Positions 26,590 through 33,084 of a stretch of DNA of 38,708 nucleotides are shown piece after piece. The notes beneath the pieces were generated by a model. It searched no databases, was not told the DNA's origin, and saw only the letters and a list, made by a program, of their open reading frames with translations. A program made the position numbers and the translations under genes. Source of the stretch: Phycisphaerae bacterium (GTDB lineage: Bacteria; Planctomycetota; Phycisphaerae; Sedimentisphaerales; Anaerobacaceae); assembly GCA_021736645.1 (NCBI GenBank), contig JAIPFM010000021.1, forward strand, positions 1 to 38,708, in the 5' to 3' direction. Every line of letters begins with the position of its first letter. Within the stretch, counting starts at the first letter, position 1.

Positions 26590-29139
26590 CTATTCCGTGG
26601 GTGGCGAGATCCAGATATCCCAGGTCATGGTCATGGTGGAGAATGGGGATCCCAGGCCAGCCTGCTGGTACAGGTCCATTTCCCCCTGGAGCTTGAGGCC
26701 ACCCTCCAAATCAAAGGGCTCGCCCAGTTCAAATGTCGGATTGCCGTACTCGTCGCTGCCGTTAAAGAAAAATACCGTGGGATTCCATCCTGGTATCATA
26801 CCCCCCACACCGGGAAACTGATTGTCCCAGGTAAAGTCCTCGGCCACGGTGTCCACATCCGTGGTCATCGAGTACTCTTTTGTGGCCGGATCCTGCTTCA
26901 ATGTCACCATGGCGTGACCGCGAAGTGTGCTGTCTGCGTCGGCCTTGTACTGGCCCGTATCTTCCACCCTGTACAACCTGGACCAGAAATGATCGTGTAC
27001 ATACTCAGAGGCCTCAAGCGGTGCGTTGCCAATGACAAGAGTCTCTTCGGTGTCATTGAACAGGTCAAACCCCTCCATGGGCAGGTCAATGTCAAAGATC
27101 TGACGGATCTTGATCTCGCCTCTGAAACACTCCGGGTTGACGGCCTGAAAATCGTCCGCCAAGACAAAGCAGTCTGTTTCACGCCCAATGAGATCATATA
27201 GACCATTCTTGTCTGCATCCTCACATCCGTCAAACACGCTCTTGTCCGTGGGATCGTCATTGTCGGGATCGAGTTCCTTGGGCTGTCCGTCTCCATCGAT
27301 ATCGCGATTGCGAGGCCGGTACATGTTGCTCACATCAAATAGATATCCATGCATGTCCTGTTTGTCCAAAACGCCGTCATGATCCGTGTCGTTGAAATAT
27401 GGATCCGTATGAAGGCGATGGATCTCATCGAAATCGGACAGCCCATCCTGGTCCGAATCCATGGACAGCTCCATTTCATCTTCGCGTATGATGGAGCCCG
27501 TGGTGGGCGGGAAGGTAAATTCATTGAACACGGCCTTGGTGGAGTCCAGGGAGACCCAGCTCATATTACCAGGACCACCCGTGTCATAGACCTGACAATA
27601 GTATTTTTCAACGCCATTAACCTGGACCGTGGCCACGCCGGTCAGGAGTGTGGTATGCCACGGGCAATGCCTGAGCACGGTACGTCCATCCAGAATGAAC
27701 TCGACAAGGCTATCCATGTCAGGCGAGTCATCGTAAAAAATCTTATCATGGTACATCACTTCCCTGGACGCTGACTTGTCCTGGCCGTATAGCCACGACA
27801 CGAGCAAGGGACAGTCCTCGCTCCAGGTCCCTACCTTGTGTCCCAGATCGCGATACGGATCATTCAGGTGTCCACTGGCCACAGCCCCTTGAGACAAGGT
27901 CCCGGCCTCTTCGAACAGATAATAGGTAATCCGGTCCTGGCTCAGCGTCATACCGCCTGCAGCAGCCATCATGGACAGGCTGCACCGCGTACAGTAGGCA
28001 TGTCCATGCCAGCAGTGTTGGCCTTCAGGGTGATCCTCACACCAGGCACATCGCCCCTTGATGTTGTGACACCCATCCAGGCACACCATGATCGTATCCT
28101 TGCGCTGAAGCTGCTGCTGAGTCGCCACGGTATGCGATGCCGTGAGCACGGGCTCTGTTGCTGTCGAAACGTTAAAAGCCATGGTCTGACTGACCGGCTT
28201 CTTTGAGGCCTCAATCATCGCCTCTATGTCATAGGGTTCACGAATCACTGTTGACGGAAGACACCAAGGTCCGGGTTCGTCCGGAAAAACAGTATAGCTT
28301 CGGACGCGCCAATACCACGTCCCGGCCTCCAGCGTGTCCACCCACAGAGACACGCCCTGCACTGTTCGCTCCAGGGTGATCTCCCCAAATCCCGGGTCAC
28401 GGGAAAACTGAAATGTGGTATGCGTACTCCACTCAAGCCCATCAACAGAAAACTGACAGTCAGACGCGATCTCGGTTCCTGATGCAGGATAAAAATGCAC
28501 AGGCTGGGGCAATGGATTGTACTGGCCGGGCGTGGCCGCTGCCTGGGATCGGTATTGCCACCACTGGGACCCCAACTGGTTCGCGTCTGACTCCGTCAAT
28601 GAACCAGGCACGCGGATCAGCACATCGCCGGGCGTGTAGAGCGAATCGGCCGACGCATAAAACCCGCGTACAGGCATCATGGGCGACCCACTATTCAGCG
28701 GCATGTCCAGATCTGCCCCCTCCACGCCCCAGGTGACTGCATCCACAGGCCCGTCGGGGCTTGTCAGTAGACAGCCGTCACCCTGACCCAGGAGCCAGGC
28801 CTCCTCCCCGCCATCAATCACAATCACGTTTGGACTGGAATCGGGCTCATACGTGGACAGACCCGTGGTAATCAGAACCAGTTGATTGGCATCGCACACC
28901 CTCCCCTCTGGCAATTGAAAGGACCAGCCGGATGCAAACGACACCGTCCAACCTGTCAATGACACAGCGGACTTTGACGTATTGATCAGTTCAATCCACG
29001 GGCCCGGATGTATGTCACTCTCCAGGGACGCAAATGGGCTGATTTCATTGATGAGCATGTGACCGGCCCACACAATCCGACACAGAGACAGCAACAAGAT
29101 CACGGACAAACACCTGGCAACCACATGCAATCGCACCAT
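26590..29139 (-). CDS. Secreted lamin-tail-domain protein with Cys-rich and Ca-repeat regions
   Basis: An 849-residue secreted protein. A signal peptide (about 1-24, ending IVWAG) precedes a lamin-tail domain at about 28-140 (LINEISPF, WIELINTS). A beta-sandwich segment follows at about 200-290. At about 353-400 there is a Cys/His-rich stretch (CLDGCHNIKGRCAWC, YCTRCSLSMMAAAGG) and later GHKVGTWSEDC and HCPWHTT, which together suggest a papain/C39-like hydrolase fold; this is inference. Residues about 557-650 carry Ca-binding thrombospondin-3-like repeats (DSDQDGLSDFDE, DTDHDGVLD, DIDGDGQPKELDPDNDD). The last 170 residues are a unique domain. The ATG at 29139 has GGGAG 7 nt upstream and a good promoter at 29175-29203. 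It is probably a cell-surface or extracellular protein; its substrate is unknown. Confidence 0.82.
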   Translation of the reverse strand: MVRLHVVARCLSVILLLSLCRIVWAGHMLINEISPFASLESDIHPGPWIELINTSKSAVSLTGWTVSFASGWSFQLPEGRVCDANQLVLITTGLSTYEPDSSPNVIVIDGGEEAWLLGQGDGCLLTSPDGPVDAVTWGVEGADLDMPLNSGSPMMPVRGFYASADSLYTPGDVLIRVPGSLTESDANQLGSQWWQYRSQAAATPGQYNPLPQPVHFYPASGTEIASDCQFSVDGLEWSTHTTFQFSRDPGFGEITLERTVQGVSLWVDTLEAGTWYWRVRSYTVFPDEPGPWCLPSTVIREPYDIEAMIEASKKPVSQTMAFNVSTATEPVLTASHTVATQQQLQRKDTIMVCLDGCHNIKGRCAWCEDHPEGQHCWHGHAYCTRCSLSMMAAAGGMTLSQDRITYYLFEEAGTLSQGAVASGHLNDPYRDLGHKVGTWSEDCPLLVSWLYGQDKSASREVMYHDKIFYDDSPDMDSLVEFILDGRTVLRHCPWHTTLLTGVATVQVNGVEKYYCQVYDTGGPGNMSWVSLDSTKAVFNEFTFPPTTGSIIREDEMELSMDSDQDGLSDFDEIHRLHTDPYFNDTDHDGVLDKQDMHGYLFDVSNMYRPRNRDIDGDGQPKELDPDNDDPTDKSVFDGCEDADKNGLYDLIGRETDCFVLADDFQAVNPECFRGEIKIRQIFDIDLPMEGFDLFNDTEETLVIGNAPLEASEYVHDHFWSRLYRVEDTGQYKADADSTLRGHAMVTLKQDPATKEYSMTTDVDTVAEDFTWDNQFPGVGGMIPGWNPTVFFFNGSDEYGNPTFELGEPFDLEGGLKLQGEMDLYQQAGLGSPFSTMTMTWDIWISPPTE

Positions 29140-29174
29140 CAATTTGCTCCCAAACCGAGAAAAAAGGACACTGC

Positions 29175-29203
29175 ATTATACCGGCAAAAATCCGGTGATT
29201 CAA
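29175..29203 (-). promoter_or_regulatory. Sigma-70-like promoter of the lamin-tail gene
   Basis: On the minus strand TTGAAT (29198-29203), a 17-nt spacer and a perfect TATAAT (29175-29180). The predicted start near 29168 leaves a leader of about 29 nt before the ATG at 29139. The spacer contains a 5-bp inverted repeat ACCGG/CCGGT. Confidence 0.65.
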
Positions 29204-29232
29204 GGACTGCAGCTGCAGGTCAACATCAAACC

Positions 29233-29261
29233 TTGATTGTTTCACGCTAATCCAGTAAGAT
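29233..29261 (+). promoter_or_regulatory. Sigma-70-like promoter of the peptidyl-prolyl isomerase gene
   Basis: TTGATT (29233-29238), 17 nt, TAAGAT (29256-29261). Transcription would start near 29268, giving a leader of about 105 nt that includes the 33-bp hairpin repeat. It is divergent from the lamin-tail promoter, with the two -35 boxes about 30 bp apart. Confidence 0.5.
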
Positions 29262-29288
29262 TTCTCCAGCTTTGAACCAGAAACCAAT

Positions 29289-29321
29289 AACCCTTGGCCC
29301 GTGAAAGCTTCTTTCACCGGG
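29289..29321 (+). repeat. 33-bp hairpin repeat, copy 1
   Basis: This unit is identical over all 33 nt to 32648-32680. It starts AACCCTTGGCCCG and ends TTTCACCGGG. CCCGTGAAA can pair with TTTCACCGGG across a GCTTC loop, with one bulged C. Both copies continue into a related CAACAAC-rich tail. Here it sits in the leader of the isomerase gene. Confidence 0.8.
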
Positions 29322-29371
29322 TAATAACCAACAACCAATGACTAACAACCAGATTAATGGAGGTATGCAAC

Positions 29372-30172
29372 ATGCTGAACTCAAGCCGTATTCGTTTGGT
29401 CTGTGTCCTGCTATTGGCCCTGATGTGTTGTCCTGCTTTTTCTGAAGAAAGCACTGACACCCCGGAATTCAAGACAGACAAGGACAAGGCCAGTTATGTG
29501 ATCGGCAGGCAGTTCGCCGCTCAGATCCGTCGTCAAAAACTGAATTACAGTCTATTTCTGAAGGGGCTCAGTGACGCCCTGAGCCAAAAACAATCGCTAT
29601 TCACATTAGAAGAGGAAAAGTTAATCATGACCACGGATAAAACCTGGAGACTCAAACTCAAGAAACCAGAGATGATGACCTTTGACGCCGACAAGGATTA
29701 CTTCTGGGTCCTGGACACCAACAAGGGCACCATCAAGATAAAGCTCATGACTGGCGTAGCGCCCATGCACGCGACCAGCACGATCTACCTGACCAATCTG
29801 GGCTTCTACAATGGCCTGACATTCCACCGTGTCATTGGCGGCTTTATGGCTCAGGGCGGCTGCCCTGTGGGCGATGGACGCAATGGCCCGGGGTATCAAT
29901 ATGCAGGCGAGTTTTCCCCCACAGTCAAGCACGACAGGCCCTACCTCCTGAGCATGGCCAATGCCGGTCCAGGCACAGACGGCAGCCAGTTCTTCATCAC
30001 GTTTGCTGCCACACCCTGGCTGGACGGAAAGCACACGCTCTTCGGTGAAGTCACAGAGGGCACGGATGTGGTCAAGAAACTGGAAGCCGCTGCCGGTCCG
30101 GCCGGTTCCGGTGTCCCGCCCAAAGAAAAGCTGATCATAGAAGAGGCCACCATCGTGGAAGAAGCGAAATAA
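29372..30172 (+). CDS. Exported peptidyl-prolyl cis-trans isomerase: FKBP_N domain fused to cyclophilin
   Basis: A 266-residue protein folding catalyst, exported by its signal peptide (about 1-25, ending PAFSEES). Residues about 35-90 resemble the FkpA/Mip N-terminal dimerisation domain (KDKASYVIGRQFAAQIRRQK, FLKGLSDALSQK). Residues about 105-262 are a cyclophilin domain with the usual core (FHRVIGGFMAQGG, LLSMANAGPGTDGSQFFITF, WLDGKHTLFGEV). The Arg in FHR and the GSQFFIT segment of the active site are present. The FKBP_N module is usually joined to an FKBP domain, not a cyclophilin. The start is the ATG at 29372 with GGAGG 8 nt upstream, rather than the in-frame ATG at 29357. It probably acts in the periplasm. 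Confidence 0.9.
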   Translation: MLNSSRIRLVCVLLLALMCCPAFSEESTDTPEFKTDKDKASYVIGRQFAAQIRRQKLNYSLFLKGLSDALSQKQSLFTLEEEKLIMTTDKTWRLKLKKPEMMTFDADKDYFWVLDTNKGTIKIKLMTGVAPMHATSTIYLTNLGFYNGLTFHRVIGGFMAQGGCPVGDGRNGPGYQYAGEFSPTVKHDRPYLLSMANAGPGTDGSQFFITFAATPWLDGKHTLFGEVTEGTDVVKKLEAAAGPAGSGVPPKEKLIIEEATIVEEAK

Positions 30173-30216
30173 CAAGTGGTTTTCAGTTTTCAGAACTTCA
30201 GTGATAAGGAGCGACC

Positions 30217-30690
30217 ATGGCACTGAGCGACGAACTCGCGCGACTGGCTGAGCTGAAAGACAGAGGCGTGTTGTCCGAGGAGGAATTTGCCAAGGCCAAG
30301 GCAGAGGCCCTGTCCAGTGGTGGACCGACCTTTGGACAAAAGATGGGACAATCCATGAACAGTATCACAGGTGACGTGACCAACCTCACCATGTTCATGC
30401 ACCTGGGGCAATTGATTCCAGGCCCGGGCTGGCTCGTGCCTCTGATTCTCTGGCTGATCAAGAAGGATGAATCCCCTGCCGTGGATGCGCACGGCAAAGT
30501 CATCCTGAACTGGGTGATCACTGAGGTCATCGCCCTCTTTGCAGCCTCTCTACTGTTCTTTGCTGTTATTGGCATCTTCGTCGCTCCAGTCATCCTCCTC
30601 CTGGGATTCGTGTTCCCCATCATCGGGGCACTCAAGGCCAAGGACGGGGAACTGTGGCCCTATCCCCTGAGTATCCAATTCCTGAAATAG
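30217..30690 (+). CDS. SHOCT plus DUF4870 membrane protein
   Basis: A 157-residue inner-membrane protein. The N terminus is a SHOCT motif (LARLAELKDRGVLSEEEFAK). From about 65 onward it matches DUF4870/Tic20-like proteins (MFMHLGQLIPGPGWLVPLIL, LWLIKKDESPAVDAHGKVIL), with hydrophobic segments at about 68-88 and 105-145. AAGGAG precedes the ATG by 6 nt. It lies 44 bp after the isomerase gene and 12 bp before the thioesterase gene, so the three may be one operon. The function of DUF4870 proteins is not established. Confidence 0.85.
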   Translation: MALSDELARLAELKDRGVLSEEEFAKAKAEALSSGGPTFGQKMGQSMNSITGDVTNLTMFMHLGQLIPGPGWLVPLILWLIKKDESPAVDAHGKVILNWVITEVIALFAASLLFFAVIGIFVAPVILLLGFVFPIIGALKAKDGELWPYPLSIQFLK

Positions 30691-30702
30691 GACTGCCCTG
30701 CC

Positions 30703-31101
30703 ATGTTTCAAACCAAAAAAGTCATACGTCTGTACCACACAGACGCCGCAGGCGTCATATTTTTCGCCCAGTTGTTTGTCCTGGCTCATGAATGCTACGA
30801 GGGCTTTATGGACCAGGTCCTGCCCCTGCGCACCATCCTGGACGAGGGCCAGATCCTCATGCCCATCACGCATGCTGAAGCCGATTATCAAAAACCCATT
30901 CGCGTGGGTGACGCACTCGACGTAACACTCACACTCGGCGCGCAAACAGCCCACAGCTTCACGCTGAATTATACGTTTAAAAAAGACGACACGCAGGTCG
31001 CCACAGTCAGCACACGCCACGTCGTTGTCCATGCGGATTTTTCCGGCAAAACCAGGCTCCCCGAGGAACTGCGTCAGGCCCTGGACGCGATTACTCAATA
31101 G
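30703..31101 (+). CDS. Hotdog acyl-CoA thioesterase (4HBT family)
   Basis: A 132-residue protein of the YbgC/4-hydroxybenzoyl-CoA thioesterase group, which hydrolyses acyl-CoA thioesters. The conserved N-terminal motif RLYHTDAAGVIFFAQLFVLA holds the catalytic Asp14. HECYEGFM and the ITHAEADYQKPIRVGD region are also typical. Length is normal for a single hotdog domain. The sequence is of the kind annotated as 1,4-dihydroxy-2-naphthoyl-CoA hydrolase in menaquinone synthesis, but no men gene is nearby, so the substrate is open. It follows the DUF4870 gene by 12 bp with only a weak AGGA as ribosome site. Confidence 0.88.
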   Translation: MFQTKKVIRLYHTDAAGVIFFAQLFVLAHECYEGFMDQVLPLRTILDEGQILMPITHAEADYQKPIRVGDALDVTLTLGAQTAHSFTLNYTFKKDDTQVATVSTRHVVVHADFSGKTRLPEELRQALDAITQ

Positions 31102-31130
31102 GCCTCGGCTTGAAGGTCGAAGATCCCGAG

Positions 31131-31175
31131 GGGGCTGATGGCTGAGAGCTGTTGGCTCTTGGCTCTTGGCTAAGC
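31131..31175. repeat. GGCT/GCTG-rich short-repeat array
   Basis: Imperfect repeats of GGCTGATGGCTGAGAGCTG type followed by TTGGCTCTTGGCTCTTGGCT. Similar stretches stand at 35619-35662 and 35941-35987, all in gaps between genes. Confidence 0.5.
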
Positions 31176-31319
31176 GTCTCGCGTGGAGATCGCTGAGTGC
31201 ACAGAGACATGAGCAACTAACAGCCAACAAGCAATAACTCATAAGAGGGCTGTCAACGGAGGCGATCGGTTCAGTCTGTGCATGCGTCTGTCTCACGCTT
31301 GACCCGCTTGGCAGCGTGC

Positions 31320-31413
31320 CGGTCCTGTCGCACCTTGCGTGAGGTGAACCGGCCCCTGCTCTGTAAGCCAGCTCCCGCCGCGGAGTCTGATTCAATTCAC
31401 ATGCGCGGGACTC
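31320..31413 (+). repeat. 94-bp dispersed repeat, copy A
   Basis: It aligns without gaps to the reverse complement of 35668-35761, with 74 of 94 positions identical by my count. Most differences are transitions. It begins CGGTCCTGTCG and ends GCGGGACTC. The one frame open through both copies keeps only 19 of 30 residues, so the conservation looks like DNA or RNA rather than protein. Confidence 0.75.
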
Positions 31414-31525
31414 TGCCTGCCAACTGTCCTACCGTCAAACGGTCATACTGTCACACCGTCAAACTGTTTTCAAACCTCAAACTTCGCACTTCAGCGCAGC
31501 GTGCTGCCCGCCCCGGTTTGGATTC

Positions 31526-32530
31526 CTATGGATTGTTCATGTGCTCAATGAAACTCTCGACAACGTCATTCAGTTGAGGGATTGATGCCTGATACGTGCA
31601 GGTGACACCCATCGGTTCAAGGATGGGGCTGACCGCGGCACGGAGTCTGGAGCTGGAAAAGCGAATGGCTTTGGGCAGTCCCGGGGGGTGAAAATCGCCC
31701 CCTGTGATGAATAGGTCAAACAAGGCGTCTTCTGCTTCCTCTGCCTGGTCGGCAAATATGGGCAGAGAGGTCAGGACCAGACCGCGTTTTTCTTCGACAA
31801 CAAGAAACAGCTTCATGGCTCGCGGATCTCCTTCAATCGCCATTGGGACCGAGAGCAGGCCAGCCAGCCAGGTTGCATCCAGAGGCGGCAATGCCTTGAG
31901 GCCGGACACCTGGGAGGGCATACGAATCGTCTGCGGTTCCGCGGAAGGGGAAGCATTCCAGCATTGCCGTTTGACAGACACCAGCGGGGCAAGGGGGTCT
32001 TCGCGCAGGGTCAAAAAACAGATCCCCTGGGGATCCATCAACTCTGCTGGCTCGAGCTGCCCCTGATCATGGGCCTCCAACAAACCCCGAAGGATACACA
32101 ACAACAGCTTGAGATCCCAGCTTTCAGGGACATCGGTCAGGCAATTCGGCGCTTTGGCCAGAAAACAGGGAACTTGATCTCTGGGCCCGGGCGTTAAACC
32201 ACCTTTGCGAAGGATCGTTTTCCCCTTGCGGTTCAATTGACTGAAAGGGCTCAGGCTGAATCCCAGTAGATCGGTGGCATTGATCGTATCCTCGTCCGGA
32301 CCCTGACAGGACAGCATGGCCGTGAACATATCCGCTGCCTGCGGTCCACGAAAGAGATTCAAGCCATATTCTTCACCCGCATGCCCCATGATGACACCCA
32401 GCAAGGGCGCATTCTGGTTCTCGATCTCAATGGCAAAGCAATCATAATTGGTGAAGCGGTGCCATAGTTTCAAATCAAAGAACTGCTCAGTTGCCTGCAG
32501 CAGATGGCTGAGGATGTCTACATATTTCAT
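31526..32530 (-). CDS. Uncharacterised protein resembling DUF7309/DUF6930 proteins
   Basis: A 334-residue soluble protein of unknown function. The N-terminal part (KLWHRFTNYDCFAI, PLLGVIMGHAGEEYGLNLFR) resembles DUF7309. The C-terminal 110 residues (KLFLVVEEKRGLVLTSLPIF, PKAIRFSSSRLRAAVSPIL) resemble DUF6930. These assignments come from memory of the families and are tentative. The ATG at 32530 is chosen because AGGAA stands 7 nt upstream; the longer frame adds an unconvincing 14 residues. It has its own promoter at 32622-32649 and a leader hairpin (CCACCG/CGGTGG, 32569-32586). It is convergent with the thioesterase gene. Confidence 0.75.
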   Translation of the reverse strand: MKYVDILSHLLQATEQFFDLKLWHRFTNYDCFAIEIENQNAPLLGVIMGHAGEEYGLNLFRGPQAADMFTAMLSCQGPDEDTINATDLLGFSLSPFSQLNRKGKTILRKGGLTPGPRDQVPCFLAKAPNCLTDVPESWDLKLLLCILRGLLEAHDQGQLEPAELMDPQGICFLTLREDPLAPLVSVKRQCWNASPSAEPQTIRMPSQVSGLKALPPLDATWLAGLLSVPMAIEGDPRAMKLFLVVEEKRGLVLTSLPIFADQAEEAEDALFDLFITGGDFHPPGLPKAIRFSSSRLRAAVSPILEPMGVTCTYQASIPQLNDVVESFIEHMNNP

Positions 32531-32621
32531 GATGATGTTCCTGTAATAGATCTTAAAACTGATGACGACCACCGGCGATTCGGTGGGTTCGTCAATCGGC
32601 CAATGCCGACTAAAGATAACA

Positions 32622-32649
32622 ATGATACTGCATTGTAGAGACTATTCAA
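32622..32649 (-). promoter_or_regulatory. Sigma-70-like promoter of the DUF6930-like gene
   Basis: On the minus strand TTGAAT (32644-32649), 16 nt, TATCAT (32622-32627), giving a leader of about 85 nt. The -35 hexamer is the same as at 29198-29203. It overlaps the edge of the 33-bp repeat by 2 nt. Confidence 0.45.
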
Positions 32650-32680
32650 CCCTTGGCCCGTGAAAGCTTCTTTCACCGGG
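32648..32680 (+). repeat. 33-bp hairpin repeat, copy 2
   Basis: Identical to 29289-29321. The tail after it (CGACAACGAACAAC) resembles the tail of copy 1 (TAATAACCAACAAC). A partial match in the opposite direction, CGGGCCAAGGGTT, is at 35609-35621 but lacks the hairpin half. Confidence 0.8.
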
Positions 32681-32892
32681 CGACAACGAACAACTGTTCT
32701 TACCTTCTGATCTTTCTCGCTTCAGTCTTTCAGCCTCGCCTTTGTGGTTAAGGCATGGTATTGCATGCTGCCGCAATTAAAAAAAGTGACCCGGCAGAGA
32801 ACACTGCGTCAAGCAATCCAGTAGGGACTGAGACGGTCGCATAGTTATGACCATTGTGTTATGTTGACGAGTGTAACAAGAAGGAGATGCCC

Positions 32893-33084
32893 ATGAAAAT
32901 AACCATGGAAAGCCCGAACCGAGTCAAACTGGTGCCTGACACCGAGGATGAGAAGAAGGGCCTGGACGCCCTGTGGAAGGCGGTGGTTCGCTGCGATACG
33001 GACAGCAAGGTGCTCTGTCCCATAGGCACCTACATCCCCTCGTCAGACGACGGTGCCAGCTTCGTCATTCAAGATCAGCATTAG
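32893..33084 (+). CDS. Small acidic protein of 63 residues, unknown
   Basis: A 63-residue hypothetical. The ATG at 32893 has AAGGAG 6 nt upstream; an ATG at 32887 abuts the same site and is less likely. The protein has no membrane segment and no recognised domain. Notable strings are KLVPDTEDEKKGLDALWKAV and two Cys (VVRCDTDSKVLCPIG). Its TAG overlaps the stop of the convergent CotH gene (TTAG, 33081-33084). The strong ribosome site argues that it is translated. Confidence 0.65.
   Translation: MKITMESPNRVKLVPDTEDEKKGLDALWKAVVRCDTDSKVLCPIGTYIPSSDDGASFVIQDQH

Larger units (their letters stand above)
31102..31525. other. Repeat-rich intergenic region between convergent genes
   Basis: There are 424 bp between convergent stops with no credible gene. 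The stretch holds a GGCT/TTGGCT-rich array (31131-31175), the 94-bp repeat copy A (31320-31413) and a degenerate ACCGTCAAAC-type microrepeat (about 31424-31480). A 100-codon open frame covers the repeat but has no motif support. Confidence 0.6.
32531..32892. other. Intergenic region with promoter, hairpin and repeat
   Basis: It contains a 6-bp-stem hairpin at 32569-32586, the promoter at 32622-32649 and the second 33-bp repeat at 32648-32680. A TTTGTGGTTAAGG stretch near 32740 is of the kind seen in dispersed intergenic repeats. No additional gene is seen. Confidence 0.5.

Noticed and set aside
31278-31577. 99-codon frame through repeat copy A, with a similar frame antisense in copy B
   Set aside because: Amino-acid identity between copies (19/30) is lower than nucleotide identity (74/94), so selection on a protein is not indicated.
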